In this document: positions 38,180-46,741 of the stretch, one piece after another
How positions within the stretch are numbered: the stretch's first letter is position 1
Layout: each line of letters begins with the position of its first letter
Assembly: GCF_000685865.1 (NCBI RefSeq)
Contig: NZ_JMKS01000005.1
Coordinates: 496,001 to 560,000, forward strand
Length of the DNA stretch: 64,000 bases
From: Exiguobacterium antarcticum DSM 14480
GTDB lineage: Bacteria; Bacillota; Bacilli; Exiguobacteriales; Exiguobacteriaceae
Reading direction: 5' to 3'
The notes under the pieces: generated by a model
The model's input: only the letters and a program-made list of their open reading frames with translations
What the model was told of the DNA's origin: nothing
The model's database searches: none
Made by a program: the position numbers and the translations under genes

Positions 38180-38190
38180 TGACTGGCTCC

Positions 38191-38955
38191 TTAAAACGGT
38201 TGTTTATTTAACCAATGTCCACCATCGAGGGCGATACATTCCCCATTTAAGTACCGTGCTTGATCGGACAGCATCCACGTCGCCAGGTCGGCAATTTCTT
38301 CCGGGGTCCCGAAGCGTCCGAGGGGGACGTTCCGACGGATCCGTTCCGCATGTTCCGGGGACATGGCGAGTTTGTCGGCACCGCCAGTCCGTTCGATCGG
38401 TCCCGGGCTGATGGCATTGATGCGCGCTTGATATTTGTATCCCCATTCAACAGCCAAGGTTCGCGTCAGATTCAAGACGCCTGCTTTTGCTGCTGCGCTG
38501 GGGGCGACCCCGGGACCTGCCTGCCAGGCGTAGGAAGCGACGATGTTCAGAATCTGTCCACCCGAGACCCCATCTTCTTGCCAGCCTTTGACGAGGGCAT
38601 GGGAACAGTTAAACGTCCCGTTCAGGACGATATCGATGACCGTTTTCCAGCCGTTTGGCGATAATTCATCCGTCGGGCAGATGAAATTACCCGCAGCGTT
38701 GTTGATCAGCGCTTCGAGTCGACCAAATCGATGCCGTGTTTGATTGACGGCTGCCATGCACGCTTCCGGATCACGCACATCCATCTGGATGACGGCATGT
38801 TCTCCTTGGATTTCCTGCAACGCGATGTCCATTTGGTGTAATCGGTCTGCATCCCGACCGGTCACGACGACATTCCAACCGGCTTTTTTTAAAGTAAGAG
38901 CCATCGCTTTGCCCATTCCGCTCGTGCCACCCGTTACGAGTACTGTTTTTGTCAT
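38191..38955 (-). CDS. SDR-family 2,4-dienoyl-CoA reductase-like protein
   Basis: A 254-residue short-chain dehydrogenase. Cofactor site TGGTSGMGKAMA, then NNAAGNFICPTDELSPNGWKTV, which is characteristic of dienoyl-CoA reductases (the usual Tyr-x-x-x-Lys is SAAAK). It probably reduces 2,4-dienoyl-CoA during breakdown of unsaturated fatty acids, like YkuF (FadH) of B. subtilis. AAAGGGGG precedes the ATG, and a FadR-like operator lies just upstream, which fits a fatty-acid role. Confidence 0.83.
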   Translation of the reverse strand: MTKTVLVTGGTSGMGKAMALTLKKAGWNVVVTGRDADRLHQMDIALQEIQGEHAVIQMDVRDPEACMAAVNQTRHRFGRLEALINNAAGNFICPTDELSPNGWKTVIDIVLNGTFNCSHALVKGWQEDGVSGGQILNIVASYAWQAGPGVAPSAAAKAGVLNLTRTLAVEWGYKYQARINAISPGPIERTGGADKLAMSPEHAERIRRNVPLGRFGTPEEIADLATWMLSDQARYLNGECIALDGGHWLNKQPF

Positions 38956-38977
38956 ACATAAAACCCCCTTTATGAAC

Positions 38978-38995
38978 TGAATGAATAGCCATTCA
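38978..38995 (-). promoter_or_regulatory. FadR-like (TetR family) operator
   Basis: TGAATGAATAGCCATTCA, an 18-bp near-palindrome agreeing with the B. subtilis FadR (YsiA) box TGAATGAnTAnTCATTCA. It lies 23-40 bases before the dienoyl-CoA reductase start, where a bound repressor would block transcription. Confidence 0.75.
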
Positions 38996-39004
38996 ATTTA
39001 TGTA

Positions 39005-39031
39005 TTCAAAAAAGAAGGAGCAAACTCCTTC
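39005..39031 (-). terminator. Terminator of ppaC
   Basis: GAAGGAG/CTCCTTC hairpin. The minus-strand T-run comes from the A's at 39007-39013. Confidence 0.75.
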
Positions 39032-39043
39032 TTTTGTCGTGAA

Positions 39044-39979
39044 TTATTCTACTGCTAACGCCGTGTTCGTCAAGACAGGAACCACTTGTTTCTTACGTGA
39101 AACGACACCTTCTAGATAGAGAAGGTGATTTGTCGCATCGATTCCGAAGGCACGTTCGACAAGTGAAGCTTCCGGTCCGAGGACAAGAGCAACGGAGTTG
39201 TTCGTCAAGATGTCCGTCACGAGTAACATGTACAAATCAAGGTCTTTTTCAGCGATCAATGATTCGATCCGTGCTTCGAGTTCTTCTTGACGCAATAGGA
39301 CTTCTGCCGTATCGACCGTGTTCGCCTGTGCGATCTCGACTTTGAAAGGTCCCATCGTAAATTCTTTTGCATCAAGCGCAATCAATTCATCGATTGATTT
39401 TTTCGACAAGTCCGCACCGGCCTTGAGCATATCGAGACCGTAGACGTTGGCATCGACACCTGCAATCATTGCGAGTTCACGTGCTGCGATGACGTCTTGT
39501 TCCGTGCATGTCGGTGATTTAAATAATAAGGAGTCCGAGACGATGGCAGACAACATCAAGCCGGCAATTTCGGGTTTGATGGCGACACCGTGTTCTTTAT
39601 ACATCTTGTTTAAAATCGTTGTCGTACAGCCGACAGGTTCAGCGCGATAATAGAGGGGATCAGACGTCTCGAAATTGGCGATCCGGTGATGATCGATGAC
39701 TTCTGTCACCGTGACGGCATCGATGTCATCGGCACTTTGTTGACGTTCGTTGTGATCGACGAGAATGACGTGTTGCGCTTCTTTTGATACTTCTGTCACA
39801 AGGCGAGGGCGTGCCACTTTGAAGTAGTCGAGTGCAAATTGTGTTTCACCGTTGATGTCACCAAGGCGAATCGCTTCCGCGTGAACACCGAGTTCTTTTT
39901 TTAATTCGGCATAGGCGATCGCTGATGCAATCGTATCCGTGTCCGGATTTTTATGACCAAATACTAAAACTTTTTCCAT
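39044..39979 (-). CDS. ppaC: Manganese-dependent inorganic pyrophosphatase
   Basis: A 311-residue DHH-family (family II) pyrophosphatase. Metal ligands are in [23 protein letters not shown] and [20 protein letters not shown] and the C-terminal SRKKQVVP substrate site are present. It drives biosynthesis by removing pyrophosphate. It is monocistronic with its own terminator. Confidence 0.96.
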   Translation of the reverse strand: MEKVLVFGHKNPDTDTIASAIAYAELKKELGVHAEAIRLGDINGETQFALDYFKVARPRLVTEVSKEAQHVILVDHNERQQSADDIDAVTVTEVIDHHRIANFETSDPLYYRAEPVGCTTTILNKMYKEHGVAIKPEIAGLMLSAIVSDSLLFKSPTCTEQDVIAARELAMIAGVDANVYGLDMLKAGADLSKKSIDELIALDAKEFTMGPFKVEIAQANTVDTAEVLLRQEELEARIESLIAEKDLDLYMLLVTDILTNNSVALVLGPEASLVERAFGIDATNHLLYLEGVVSRKKQVVPVLTNTALAVE

Positions 39980-40035
39980 GTGTATTCACTCCTAAATGAT
40001 TGATGTCTCGCCCATTAGTGTACCATAAGTCCGAT

Positions 40036-41121
40036 TTAGACGGCGTCCATTTTGACGAGGATCCCAGCGATTTTTTCGCTCCAATAGGGATCAGAGGCAT
40101 AAAAGACGTTCATCCCGCCTGCCTTGTTCCCAAGAAAAGCACCTCGGTAATACTTCCCGTCTTCAGCCAAATAATCCCGGGCGATGAAACGGCCGGTCTT
40201 CCGGATTGAATCTTCAAAAGACGTATAGGCAGTCGCATTTTTGCCTGGAGCGATATCGGTCGCATTGACGCCAAACAGATTAAATTTATCCTGCGCAATT
40301 TCCGAGCGTCCATAATTGGATTCATGAATCGCATGGGCGAGCAGATAGGCGGCATTGATCTTAAAATCACGTTCCACTTGCTTGAATGTTTTGCCGGTGC
40401 CGATCAGCGGGCTGTCCGGTGCATTTTTCCGAATGTACGCATCAAGTTGTTTAGCGGTCAGGTCAGTCGCTTGACGTAAGTCTTTTGTCAGTGTTTTTGA
40501 TTCCACGTACTTCGTCGTTCGTTCCGGTAACGAGGCAGGTGCTTGACCGGCTGTGATCAGTCCGCCGAGTCCCGCATCCGCGACGATGTAATGTAAGAGA
40601 CGGTCGCCTTGTTTTTCATAGTAGGACTGATGACTGGATTGTTCAATCGGATAAAGCGTCAAGCGATCCGACGCGACGTAACCGGTCAGACCGGCAATCT
40701 CGATTCGACTGACCGAGTCCGTATACGCCAGCAGGGACAACCGGCTACCGGGCGCGACATAGGTTTGACGTTTTTTTAGCGAACGATCGGCATAGATGTT
40801 TAACGTTTGACCGGCATCGACAATCCCGATCCCACTTCCGGTCAAGTAGAGGTAACGATCATCGGATGTTCGTTTGACCGCACCACGTCGTTCGTTGAGG
40901 AATGTTTTCGCTTCGTCAAAGGAATCAAATTCTTCTTCTTGGATGACCTTTCCGTCACGGTAGAGTTCAGCGATATAAGGGGAGGCCGGAGAAAGAATCG
41001 TCTGGGGTTTGTCCCGCAGCAGCACAAATAACAAGATGCCGAGCAAAAAGAAAAAGAGTAGTCCTTTCAGAGAGCCTGTTCGACGGACGGGGCGAGTCGG
41101 GCGGATGATACGTTTAGTCAA
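40036..41121 (-). CDS. Membrane-anchored N-acetylglucosaminidase (GH73-type)
   Basis: A 361-residue protein. Basic N-terminus, one membrane helix (about residues 17-35, LLFFFLLGILLFVLL), an SH3-like region with YVAPGSRLSLL, and a C-terminal glucosaminidase domain (AAYLLAHAIHESNYGRSEIA, FNLFGVNATD, GMNVFYASDPYWSEKIA) with the putative catalytic Glu in HESNYG. It should cut the glycan backbone of peptidoglycan. The start TTG at 41121 has GAAGGA upstream; a frame 11 codons longer covers this ribosome site. Confidence 0.85.
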   Translation of the reverse strand: MTKRIIRPTRPVRRTGSLKGLLFFFLLGILLFVLLRDKPQTILSPASPYIAELYRDGKVIQEEEFDSFDEAKTFLNERRGAVKRTSDDRYLYLTGSGIGIVDAGQTLNIYADRSLKKRQTYVAPGSRLSLLAYTDSVSRIEIAGLTGYVASDRLTLYPIEQSSHQSYYEKQGDRLLHYIVADAGLGGLITAGQAPASLPERTTKYVESKTLTKDLRQATDLTAKQLDAYIRKNAPDSPLIGTGKTFKQVERDFKINAAYLLAHAIHESNYGRSEIAQDKFNLFGVNATDIAPGKNATAYTSFEDSIRKTGRFIARDYLAEDGKYYRGAFLGNKAGGMNVFYASDPYWSEKIAGILVKMDAV

Positions 41122-41199
41122 AAAATCACGTCCTTCAAAAAAATCAATCGACAATCTGGGTAAAGAATAGGTAATCTAACAAAGAATGGAGGGGAATCT

Positions 41200-42153
41200 G
41201 TGGTTATTGGATATCGAACATTAAAGACCGCCGTCGCAGCGGCACTCGCCATGTGGATTGCGGAGAGGATGCAGCTGGATTATCATGTGTTTGCCGCCAT
41301 CATCGCCATCCTGAGCATTCAAGCGACGCGGAAAAAATCATTCCGTGCCTCGTATGAACGGATCATGGCCTCACTGTTGGCAATCGGGATTGGGTTTGTC
41401 ATCTTCGAAATCATCGGTTATCGACCGATCGCGCTTGCACTTTATTTCATTTTATTTCTTCCGCTCACCCAACGCCTCCGTCTTCAGGACGGTTTTATTA
41501 CCAGTGTCGTCATTCTGACCCATCTCTACACGGCCCGTCAACTGAACCTTGCCATCTTCTTGAATGAGATTTATTTGTTACTGATCGGGGTTGGCGTCGG
41601 ACTACTCGTCAACATGTATATGCCGAGTCTCGACCGGACGATCTCAGACCGCCGTCGCCAAATCGACCAACGGATTGCCGCCTTGTTTTTCGAAGTAGCG
41701 GCCGCAATCGAGACGGGACGGATCAATCAACATTCGTTGACGTTACACGAAACGGAACGGTTATTGAAAGAAGGGAAAGAGGCATCCTTAAAACGGATGG
41801 GGAATGCAATCGGCAGACGAAATGACGACGAAGACTATTCCTACTTCCGGATGCGGGAACAACAATTTGAACTGTTGAACGGGATTGTCCGGAACGTCGA
41901 TGACCTTGTCCTTGTCGTCGAAGAAGGAAAAAAAGTCGCCGACCTGTTTCGGACGATTGGTGACAATGTCCGACCAGATGCCGACGCAACGTTATTTTTG
42001 ACAGAATTAGAACGATTACTCGAAGAATTCCGGGCATCGCCGTTACCGACGACGCGGGACGAGTTCGAAGTCCGATCCGCGCTGCTCCACATGTTGCAGG
42101 AAACAGAACAATACTTACAATTGAAACAACGATTTGTCGATCAGAAGAGATAA
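41200..42153 (+). CDS. Aromatic acid exporter-family membrane protein (YqjA-like)
   Basis: A 317-residue protein. The N-terminal half has four to six hydrophobic segments (residues 8-145) of the ArAE/FUSC type, and the C-terminal half is a cytoplasmic helical domain (about 150-317). It matches the layout of B. subtilis YqjA (DUF939), whose gene follows artPQR there as well. The start is GTG with GGAGGGG upstream. Its 3' end overlaps a small minus-strand gene by 13 bases. Confidence 0.8.
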   Translation: MVIGYRTLKTAVAAALAMWIAERMQLDYHVFAAIIAILSIQATRKKSFRASYERIMASLLAIGIGFVIFEIIGYRPIALALYFILFLPLTQRLRLQDGFITSVVILTHLYTARQLNLAIFLNEIYLLLIGVGVGLLVNMYMPSLDRTISDRRRQIDQRIAALFFEVAAAIETGRINQHSLTLHETERLLKEGKEASLKRMGNAIGRRNDDEDYSYFRMREQQFELLNGIVRNVDDLVLVVEEGKKVADLFRTIGDNVRPDADATLFLTELERLLEEFRASPLPTTRDEFEVRSALLHMLQETEQYLQLKQRFVDQKR

Positions 42154-42248
42154 AACATCGTCGATGCAAAGGTTCCAATCAGGAAAATCGCTAAAATCGT
42201 AATCGTCGTCCATTTGATGATCCGTTGTTGTTTTGATGGTTTTGACAT
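42141..42248 (-). CDS. 35-residue single-helix membrane protein (Prli42-like)
   Basis: An open frame of 35 codons: basic start MSKPSKQQRIIKW, one membrane helix (about residues 14-34, TITILAIFLIGTFAST), and a short end MFYLF. AAAGGAG lies 10 bases before the ATG. Length, basic head and helix resemble Prli42, the Listeria membrane anchor of the stressosome, which is conserved in Firmicutes. I call it Prli42-like by shape and start sequence only. It converges with and overlaps the end of the YqjA-like gene. Confidence 0.65.
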   Translation of the reverse strand: MSKPSKQQRIIKWTTITILAIFLIGTFASTMFYLF

Positions 42249-42381
42249 ACAAAAACCACTCCTTTCGAATGAAATGTGATTATAGCCATTGTACAAACAA
42301 CGCTTCTGAAGTGCAAATCGACCTTAAAATGGTATACTAACAAAGCGCTAGATGAACTGATAAATCGAGGAGGAATGCAAC

Positions 42382-43506
42382 ATGGTCAATGAGCAACGTG
42401 TGCTCGACACATTTTTAGAATTGGTCCAGATTGATTCGGAATCAAAAGAAGAGGCCCGCATCTGTGCCCACTTGAAAGACACATTCACGGCACTTGGATG
42501 TGACGTGTTTGAGGATGATGCCTCAACGAAAACCGAACATAAAGGAAATAATTTGATCGTCACGCTTCCGGCAACAAAAGAAGGTGTCGATAAAATTTAT
42601 TTCACTTCCCATATGGATACGGTTTTTCCAGGTCAGGGAATCAAACCAATCATCGAGGATGGATACGTCAAGACGGACGGTTCAACGATTCTTGGAGCCG
42701 ATGATAAAGCCGGACTGGCTTCATTAATCGAATTGGTTCATGTCTTGAACGAAACGAAACAACCGCACGGCAAGATTCAATTCGTCATCACGGTCGGCGA
42801 AGAATCTGGGTTAGTCGGTGCGATGGTCTTGGACCCGTCTAAAATTGATGCCGATTATGGGTTCGCCTTAGATTCAGATGGAAAAGTTGGAGACATCATC
42901 ACGGCTGCCCCGACACAAGCCAAAGTGAATGCCAAAATCTATGGTAAAACAGCGCATGCCGGTGTTGCTCCAGAAAAAGGGATTTCAGCGATTACGATTG
43001 CAGCCAAAGCAATCGCTAGAATGCCGCTTGGTCGAATCGATGAAGAGACGACGGCCAACATCGGACGTTTCAGCGGTGGGGGACCATCAACAAACATCGT
43101 CTGTGATTATGTCGAAATCTTTGCGGAGGCCCGTTCGCTTGTCGCTCCGAAAATGGAGGCGCAGACAGCGAAGATGAAAGCGGCGTTTGAAGACGTGGCA
43201 GCTGAGTTTGGTGGACGTGCGGAAGTCGAAGTCAAAGTCATGTATCCTGGTTTTAAATTCGAAGCAGGGGATCAAGTGGTCGAAGTCGCGAAGGCGGCAA
43301 TCACACAACTTGGACGGACTCCACGTCTTTTACAGTCTGGTGGCGGATCAGATGCTAACGTCATCGCAGGATTCGGTATCCCGACGGTTAACCTGGCAGT
43401 TGGTTATGAAGATATTCACACGACGAACGAAAAAATGCCGATTGAAGAACTCGTCAAAACGGCAGAACTATGTGTGACATTGGTCGATTACATCACAAAT
43501 AAATGA
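42382..43506 (+). CDS. M20-family peptidase (YqjE/PepT-like)
   Basis: A 374-residue zinc peptidase. Metal ligands are in YFTSHMDTV, ILGADDKAG, VGEESGL and the C-terminal HTTNEKM; the inserted dimerisation domain (about residues 175-285) includes GKTAHAGVAPEKGISA. It resembles B. subtilis YqjE and tripeptidase T. GAGGAGG precedes the ATG. It is followed by its own terminator. Confidence 0.9.
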   Translation: MVNEQRVLDTFLELVQIDSESKEEARICAHLKDTFTALGCDVFEDDASTKTEHKGNNLIVTLPATKEGVDKIYFTSHMDTVFPGQGIKPIIEDGYVKTDGSTILGADDKAGLASLIELVHVLNETKQPHGKIQFVITVGEESGLVGAMVLDPSKIDADYGFALDSDGKVGDIITAAPTQAKVNAKIYGKTAHAGVAPEKGISAITIAAKAIARMPLGRIDEETTANIGRFSGGGPSTNIVCDYVEIFAEARSLVAPKMEAQTAKMKAAFEDVAAEFGGRAEVEVKVMYPGFKFEAGDQVVEVAKAAITQLGRTPRLLQSGGGSDANVIAGFGIPTVNLAVGYEDIHTTNEKMPIEELVKTAELCVTLVDYITNK

Positions 43507-43517
43507 TGGAACACTAA

Positions 43518-43553
43518 AAAGAGTGTACCGCGACATTGCGGTACACTCTTTGT
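43518..43553. terminator. Terminator after the M20 peptidase
   Basis: AAAGAGTGTACCGC with GCGGTACACTCTTT around a six-base loop. Bidirectional, between convergent genes. Confidence 0.9.
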
Positions 43554-43563
43554 TCGTTTACGA

Positions 43564-43743
43564 TTAAGTTAATTGAGGACGTTCGAAATATTCCATTGAC
43601 TCAAGAATTAGTTCTTCCGTACATAGTAAGACCGTTGCGATTTCTTGAAGTTGAATCGATTTTCCGTATTGTTGCCGATAGTTCTCGTTCAATAAACGAG
43701 CAGCCTGTACGACACGTGCATAAGTCCGTTCGATTTTGGTCAT
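43564..43743 (-). CDS. 59-residue helical protein (YqzH-like position)
   Basis: An open frame starting MTKIERTYARVV and ending FERPQLT, with AAAGGTGG 7 bases before the ATG. The predicted protein is all-helical and charged, with no membrane segment. Residues 20-53 (YGKSIQLQEIATVL, then a second helix) recall the helix pair of sigma-70 region 3. B. subtilis has the small gene yqzH close to rnz, so it may be that family; I cannot confirm either. It is divergent from rnz, about 107 bases apart. Confidence 0.65.
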   Translation of the reverse strand: MTKIERTYARVVQAARLLNENYRQQYGKSIQLQEIATVLLCTEELILESMEYFERPQLT

Positions 43744-43850
43744 GGAAAAACCACCTTTCGAATCAGTATAGGTTCATTTTAACATGCTTTTGTCTGAGAA
43801 AGGTGTATTTTGTGTATAAAAAATGCTAATTTTGTGAAAAGGGGAAAAAG

Positions 43851-44756
43851 ATGGAATTTTATTTTTTAGGGACAGGTGCAGGGATGCCGTCAAAACAACG
43901 GAATGTCTCATCAATCGCACTCCTGCATCCGAAAATGACATGGTTGTTTGATTGTGGAGAAGCGACACAACATCAGATGTTGCATAGCCCGATCAAGCCG
44001 CGGAAGGTCAGTACGATTTTTATCACCCATCTGCATGGGGATCATATTTTTGGACTGCCTGGTTTTATCAGTACACGAGCAGCACTTGAAGGAACGACAC
44101 GATTGACGATCTATGGTCCAAAAGGGTTGCGAGAATGGTTGGAAGCGACCTTACGCGTGACAGGAACGTACTTACGTTATCCGCTCGACATCATTGAAGT
44201 CGAAGCAGGGCAAACGTACCAACAAGAAGGATTTCGAGTGACGGTCGAAGCACTGGAACATCGCTTTTTGGCGTATGGCTACCGTATTGAAGGGGAGGAA
44301 GAAAAAGGAGCATTGCTTGTCGAGGCGTTACAAGAGTTAGGGATTCCGTCTGGTCCACTCTATCGACGAATCAAGCAAGATTCGATGTTTGTCTTTGACG
44401 GGGTCGAGTATCAGTCAGCTGACTTTTTAGGAACGCCCAAACCGGGTGTGAAATTAGCTATTTTAGGAGATACAATACCTTGTGCCGGAAGTATCCGCTT
44501 GGCGCAAGAGGTCGATGTCCTCGTGCATGAGGCGACATTTGCTGATTCGGAAGAGGATCACGCCGGACGGTTCGGCCATTCGACGGCGCGGCAAGCAGCA
44601 GAGATTGCAAGGCAGGCACAAGCAAAAAAATTACTGTTGACGCATATTTCTGCTCGATACGTCGATCAGGAACAACGATTGGAAGCGGAGGCACGGGAAG
44701 TATTTCAAGAGTCATACCTCATGATGGATCACCAATCTGTCGTGATTAAGGGGTAA
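43851..44756 (+). CDS. rnz: Ribonuclease Z
   Basis: A 301-residue metallo-beta-lactamase-fold nuclease. GTGAGMPSKQRNVSS, the zinc motif FITHLHGDHIFGLPGF, EALEHR, ILGDT and LVHEATF are diagnostic. It matures the 3' ends of tRNA precursors lacking encoded CCA. AAGGGGAAAAAG precedes the ATG. The next gene starts 5 bases after its stop, so the whole ECF-like cluster may be read from the rnz promoter. Confidence 0.96.
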   Translation: MEFYFLGTGAGMPSKQRNVSSIALLHPKMTWLFDCGEATQHQMLHSPIKPRKVSTIFITHLHGDHIFGLPGFISTRAALEGTTRLTIYGPKGLREWLEATLRVTGTYLRYPLDIIEVEAGQTYQQEGFRVTVEALEHRFLAYGYRIEGEEEKGALLVEALQELGIPSGPLYRRIKQDSMFVFDGVEYQSADFLGTPKPGVKLAILGDTIPCAGSIRLAQEVDVLVHEATFADSEEDHAGRFGHSTARQAAEIARQAQAKKLLLTHISARYVDQEQRLEAEAREVFQESYLMMDHQSVVIKG

Positions 44757-44761
44757 ACAAC

Positions 44762-45658
44762 ATGGACTTTCTCATCCAATGGTCACTCTTTTTGTTGGCA
44801 AGCATCATTCTTGGTTTCTTTTTAGAAAAACGAACGGAAAAAGAACAGTATTTGTATTTGAAGTTTGTTTTTTATGCCTGTTTGGGAGCGGTTTCGTTTC
44901 CGGTATACGACATCCAGCTTCCGCTTGGCATCATCATATTTTTGATTGTCTTGCACCCGAAGAAAAATTCGCGTTATAAACGGTATATGGCCTTATTCGG
45001 ATTTCTTTTTTTCCTGCTCCAATTAATTCTAGGACCGTTCGATACGTTTACACTTCGAGAAGAAACCCAGCAAATGGGTCAGGTCACGATCACGGACGAA
45101 TCGTTTGATACTTTGATGGATCATATCGATCGGCGGATCGGGGATGATTCGTTACGACTGGAGCAAAGTCAATTGTTGTTTGATCAAGGTGGTAATCTGC
45201 GAAATGCAACGTTTGAATTGATCGCGAAAAGTCCCAAACGATTCATCCGGTACGAGGTGTCGTATCAAGAAGTCACGGGGACCTTAACGTATCGGCCGCG
45301 GGAAGAAGTATTGACACGTTCCTTGGAATCGTATTATCAAAAGTTGATCGATGCGTCGGCCTCGTTTCAGACGTTACAGACGTTGTCGATCAAACAGATT
45401 CTACACGAATCAAAAACGCCCTACGTCGAAATGGACCTCGATGGTCTGTACGAAACGTTCAGCTTACAGGATGCGACGGTATTGTTGATCAATGACAAAG
45501 GAGAATTGACTCCTTACGTCAACACAGGAGAAGATGTCCTCGCGAACGCTATTCGCCTGACCTATCTACGTTCTGACGGGCAATCGTTACAAGATAAAAA
45601 AATTCTTTTATATAATTATAGTTTTGAGACATCCAGACGAAAGGGAGTCGTACGATGA
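44762..45658 (+). CDS. Unknown membrane protein with large C-terminal domain, in ECF-like operon
   Basis: A 298-residue protein that I do not recognise. About four membrane helices lie in the first 97 residues, then a roughly 200-residue soluble domain rich in strands and charged residues, probably outside the cell if the even number of helices starts inside. No motifs of known enzymes are seen. AAGGGG overlaps the rnz stop, and its stop overlaps the next start, so it is tightly bound to the DUF4430 and ECF genes. Confidence 0.75.
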   Translation: MDFLIQWSLFLLASIILGFFLEKRTEKEQYLYLKFVFYACLGAVSFPVYDIQLPLGIIIFLIVLHPKKNSRYKRYMALFGFLFFLLQLILGPFDTFTLREETQQMGQVTITDESFDTLMDHIDRRIGDDSLRLEQSQLLFDQGGNLRNATFELIAKSPKRFIRYEVSYQEVTGTLTYRPREEVLTRSLESYYQKLIDASASFQTLQTLSIKQILHESKTPYVEMDLDGLYETFSLQDATVLLINDKGELTPYVNTGEDVLANAIRLTYLRSDGQSLQDKKILLYNYSFETSRRKGVVR

Positions 45659-46065
45659 AAAGATGGATCCTTATCAGCGGTATCGTCCTGCTTGCAGGAT
45701 GTGCGGACCAATCAGCAGATCAAGCAGCTGAACCAAAGACGTGTGAACGGTCGGTCGAAGTATCGGTAATCGATCATGCGCATGATAAGACGCTATATGA
45801 AAAAGACATGTGTCTCAAGGCATCCGAGACGGCGCTTGATGCGTTAGAAGAAACGAATCTTCCGGTCGTCAAAACCGGTAAGGGTGAGATGACTTATGTG
45901 ACGGCAGTCGACGGCATTCGAGAAAAATCTGCCGGAGCGGGTAGTGGCTGGGTATTTGGTGTCAACGAAAAACCGGGACAAGTCGGTGCAGGAGCGTATG
46001 AACTAAAAGACGGTGACCGACTGGAATGGCGATTTGAAAAAGATGCAATGGCTTATTTTCAGTAA
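45655..46065 (+). CDS. DUF4430 lipoprotein (transcobalamin-like fold)
   Basis: A 136-residue lipoprotein: signal peptide with lipobox LLAGC (residues 15-19), then one DUF4430 domain ending GSGWVFGVNEKPGQVGAGAYEL and GDRLEWRFE, which are the typical blocks. The family is named for similarity to the C-terminal domain of transcobalamin and often accompanies ECF transporters. It probably catches a ligand at the membrane surface. Its last 23 bases overlap the EcfT-like gene. Confidence 0.82.
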   Translation: MKRWILISGIVLLAGCADQSADQAAEPKTCERSVEVSVIDHAHDKTLYEKDMCLKASETALDALEETNLPVVKTGKGEMTYVTAVDGIREKSAGAGSGWVFGVNEKPGQVGAGAYELKDGDRLEWRFEKDAMAYFQ

Positions 46066-46741
46066 GGCAGAACGGGAGCGACTTCATCCGCTGAATGTCG
46101 CTCTTTTCGTAGTGGCGATGTTATCGGTCCCGTTCTTTCTACACACACATCTTAGTATGTTATTGCTACTAGTAGGACATGTGTTATTTTTCATCTGGCT
46201 TCGTCAGTGGGGAATCTTTCGTTATTTGTGGTTGCCGCTGATTTATATCGGGATGATGTACTTCCCACTTCTCGGTGGAGGTGCAGTTGACTCATATGGA
46301 ATCTGGCTGACCGGTTTGAAGGTTGCCGTGTTCGTGACATCGAGTCAGCTCACCTTTACGTTGGTTCGGTTGGAACAGATGGGTCCTTTGTTTCGGATTT
46401 TGCCGCGTCTGACCCGTTTGACCGGGATGGTTTTAGCCATCTTACCGTCGTTACTACGGACTTGGCCGGAAGTGAAGATGAGCCATCCGAATCAGCCGTT
46501 AGCAGTCAAGATGGAACGGGTCGCACTCTATCATCTTTTACCGATTGAAGCGGTCCCAAGTGGATTACGACACTTTAATCGGGCTGATTTTTTCATGGGC
46601 CTACTAATCGGGATCCTGTTTTTATTGATGAGGACGCCCCTTGCACCCGGAGCCGCTGCTTTTTTGCCCGTACTGCTGATTTTCTCAAAAGGAGGGATGC
46701 GTGATGCCTACTATCATTACAAACGAAAGCGGCTCGCTTGA
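46043..46741 (+). CDS. Divergent ECF transporter T component
   Basis: A 232-residue protein with about six hydrophobic segments. HPLNVALFVVAMLSVPFFLHTH at the start and the general profile resemble EcfT/CbiQ. The usual Ala-Arg-Gly coupling motifs in the cytoplasmic helices are not visible (the region reads RTWPEVKMSHPNQP), so it is divergent. The ATG at 46043 lies inside the preceding gene; a weak purine stretch precedes it. It overlaps the ATPase gene by 38 bases. Confidence 0.7.
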   Translation: MQWLIFSKAERERLHPLNVALFVVAMLSVPFFLHTHLSMLLLLVGHVLFFIWLRQWGIFRYLWLPLIYIGMMYFPLLGGGAVDSYGIWLTGLKVAVFVTSSQLTFTLVRLEQMGPLFRILPRLTRLTGMVLAILPSLLRTWPEVKMSHPNQPLAVKMERVALYHLLPIEAVPSGLRHFNRADFFMGLLIGILFLLMRTPLAPGAAAFLPVLLIFSKGGMRDAYYHYKRKRLA

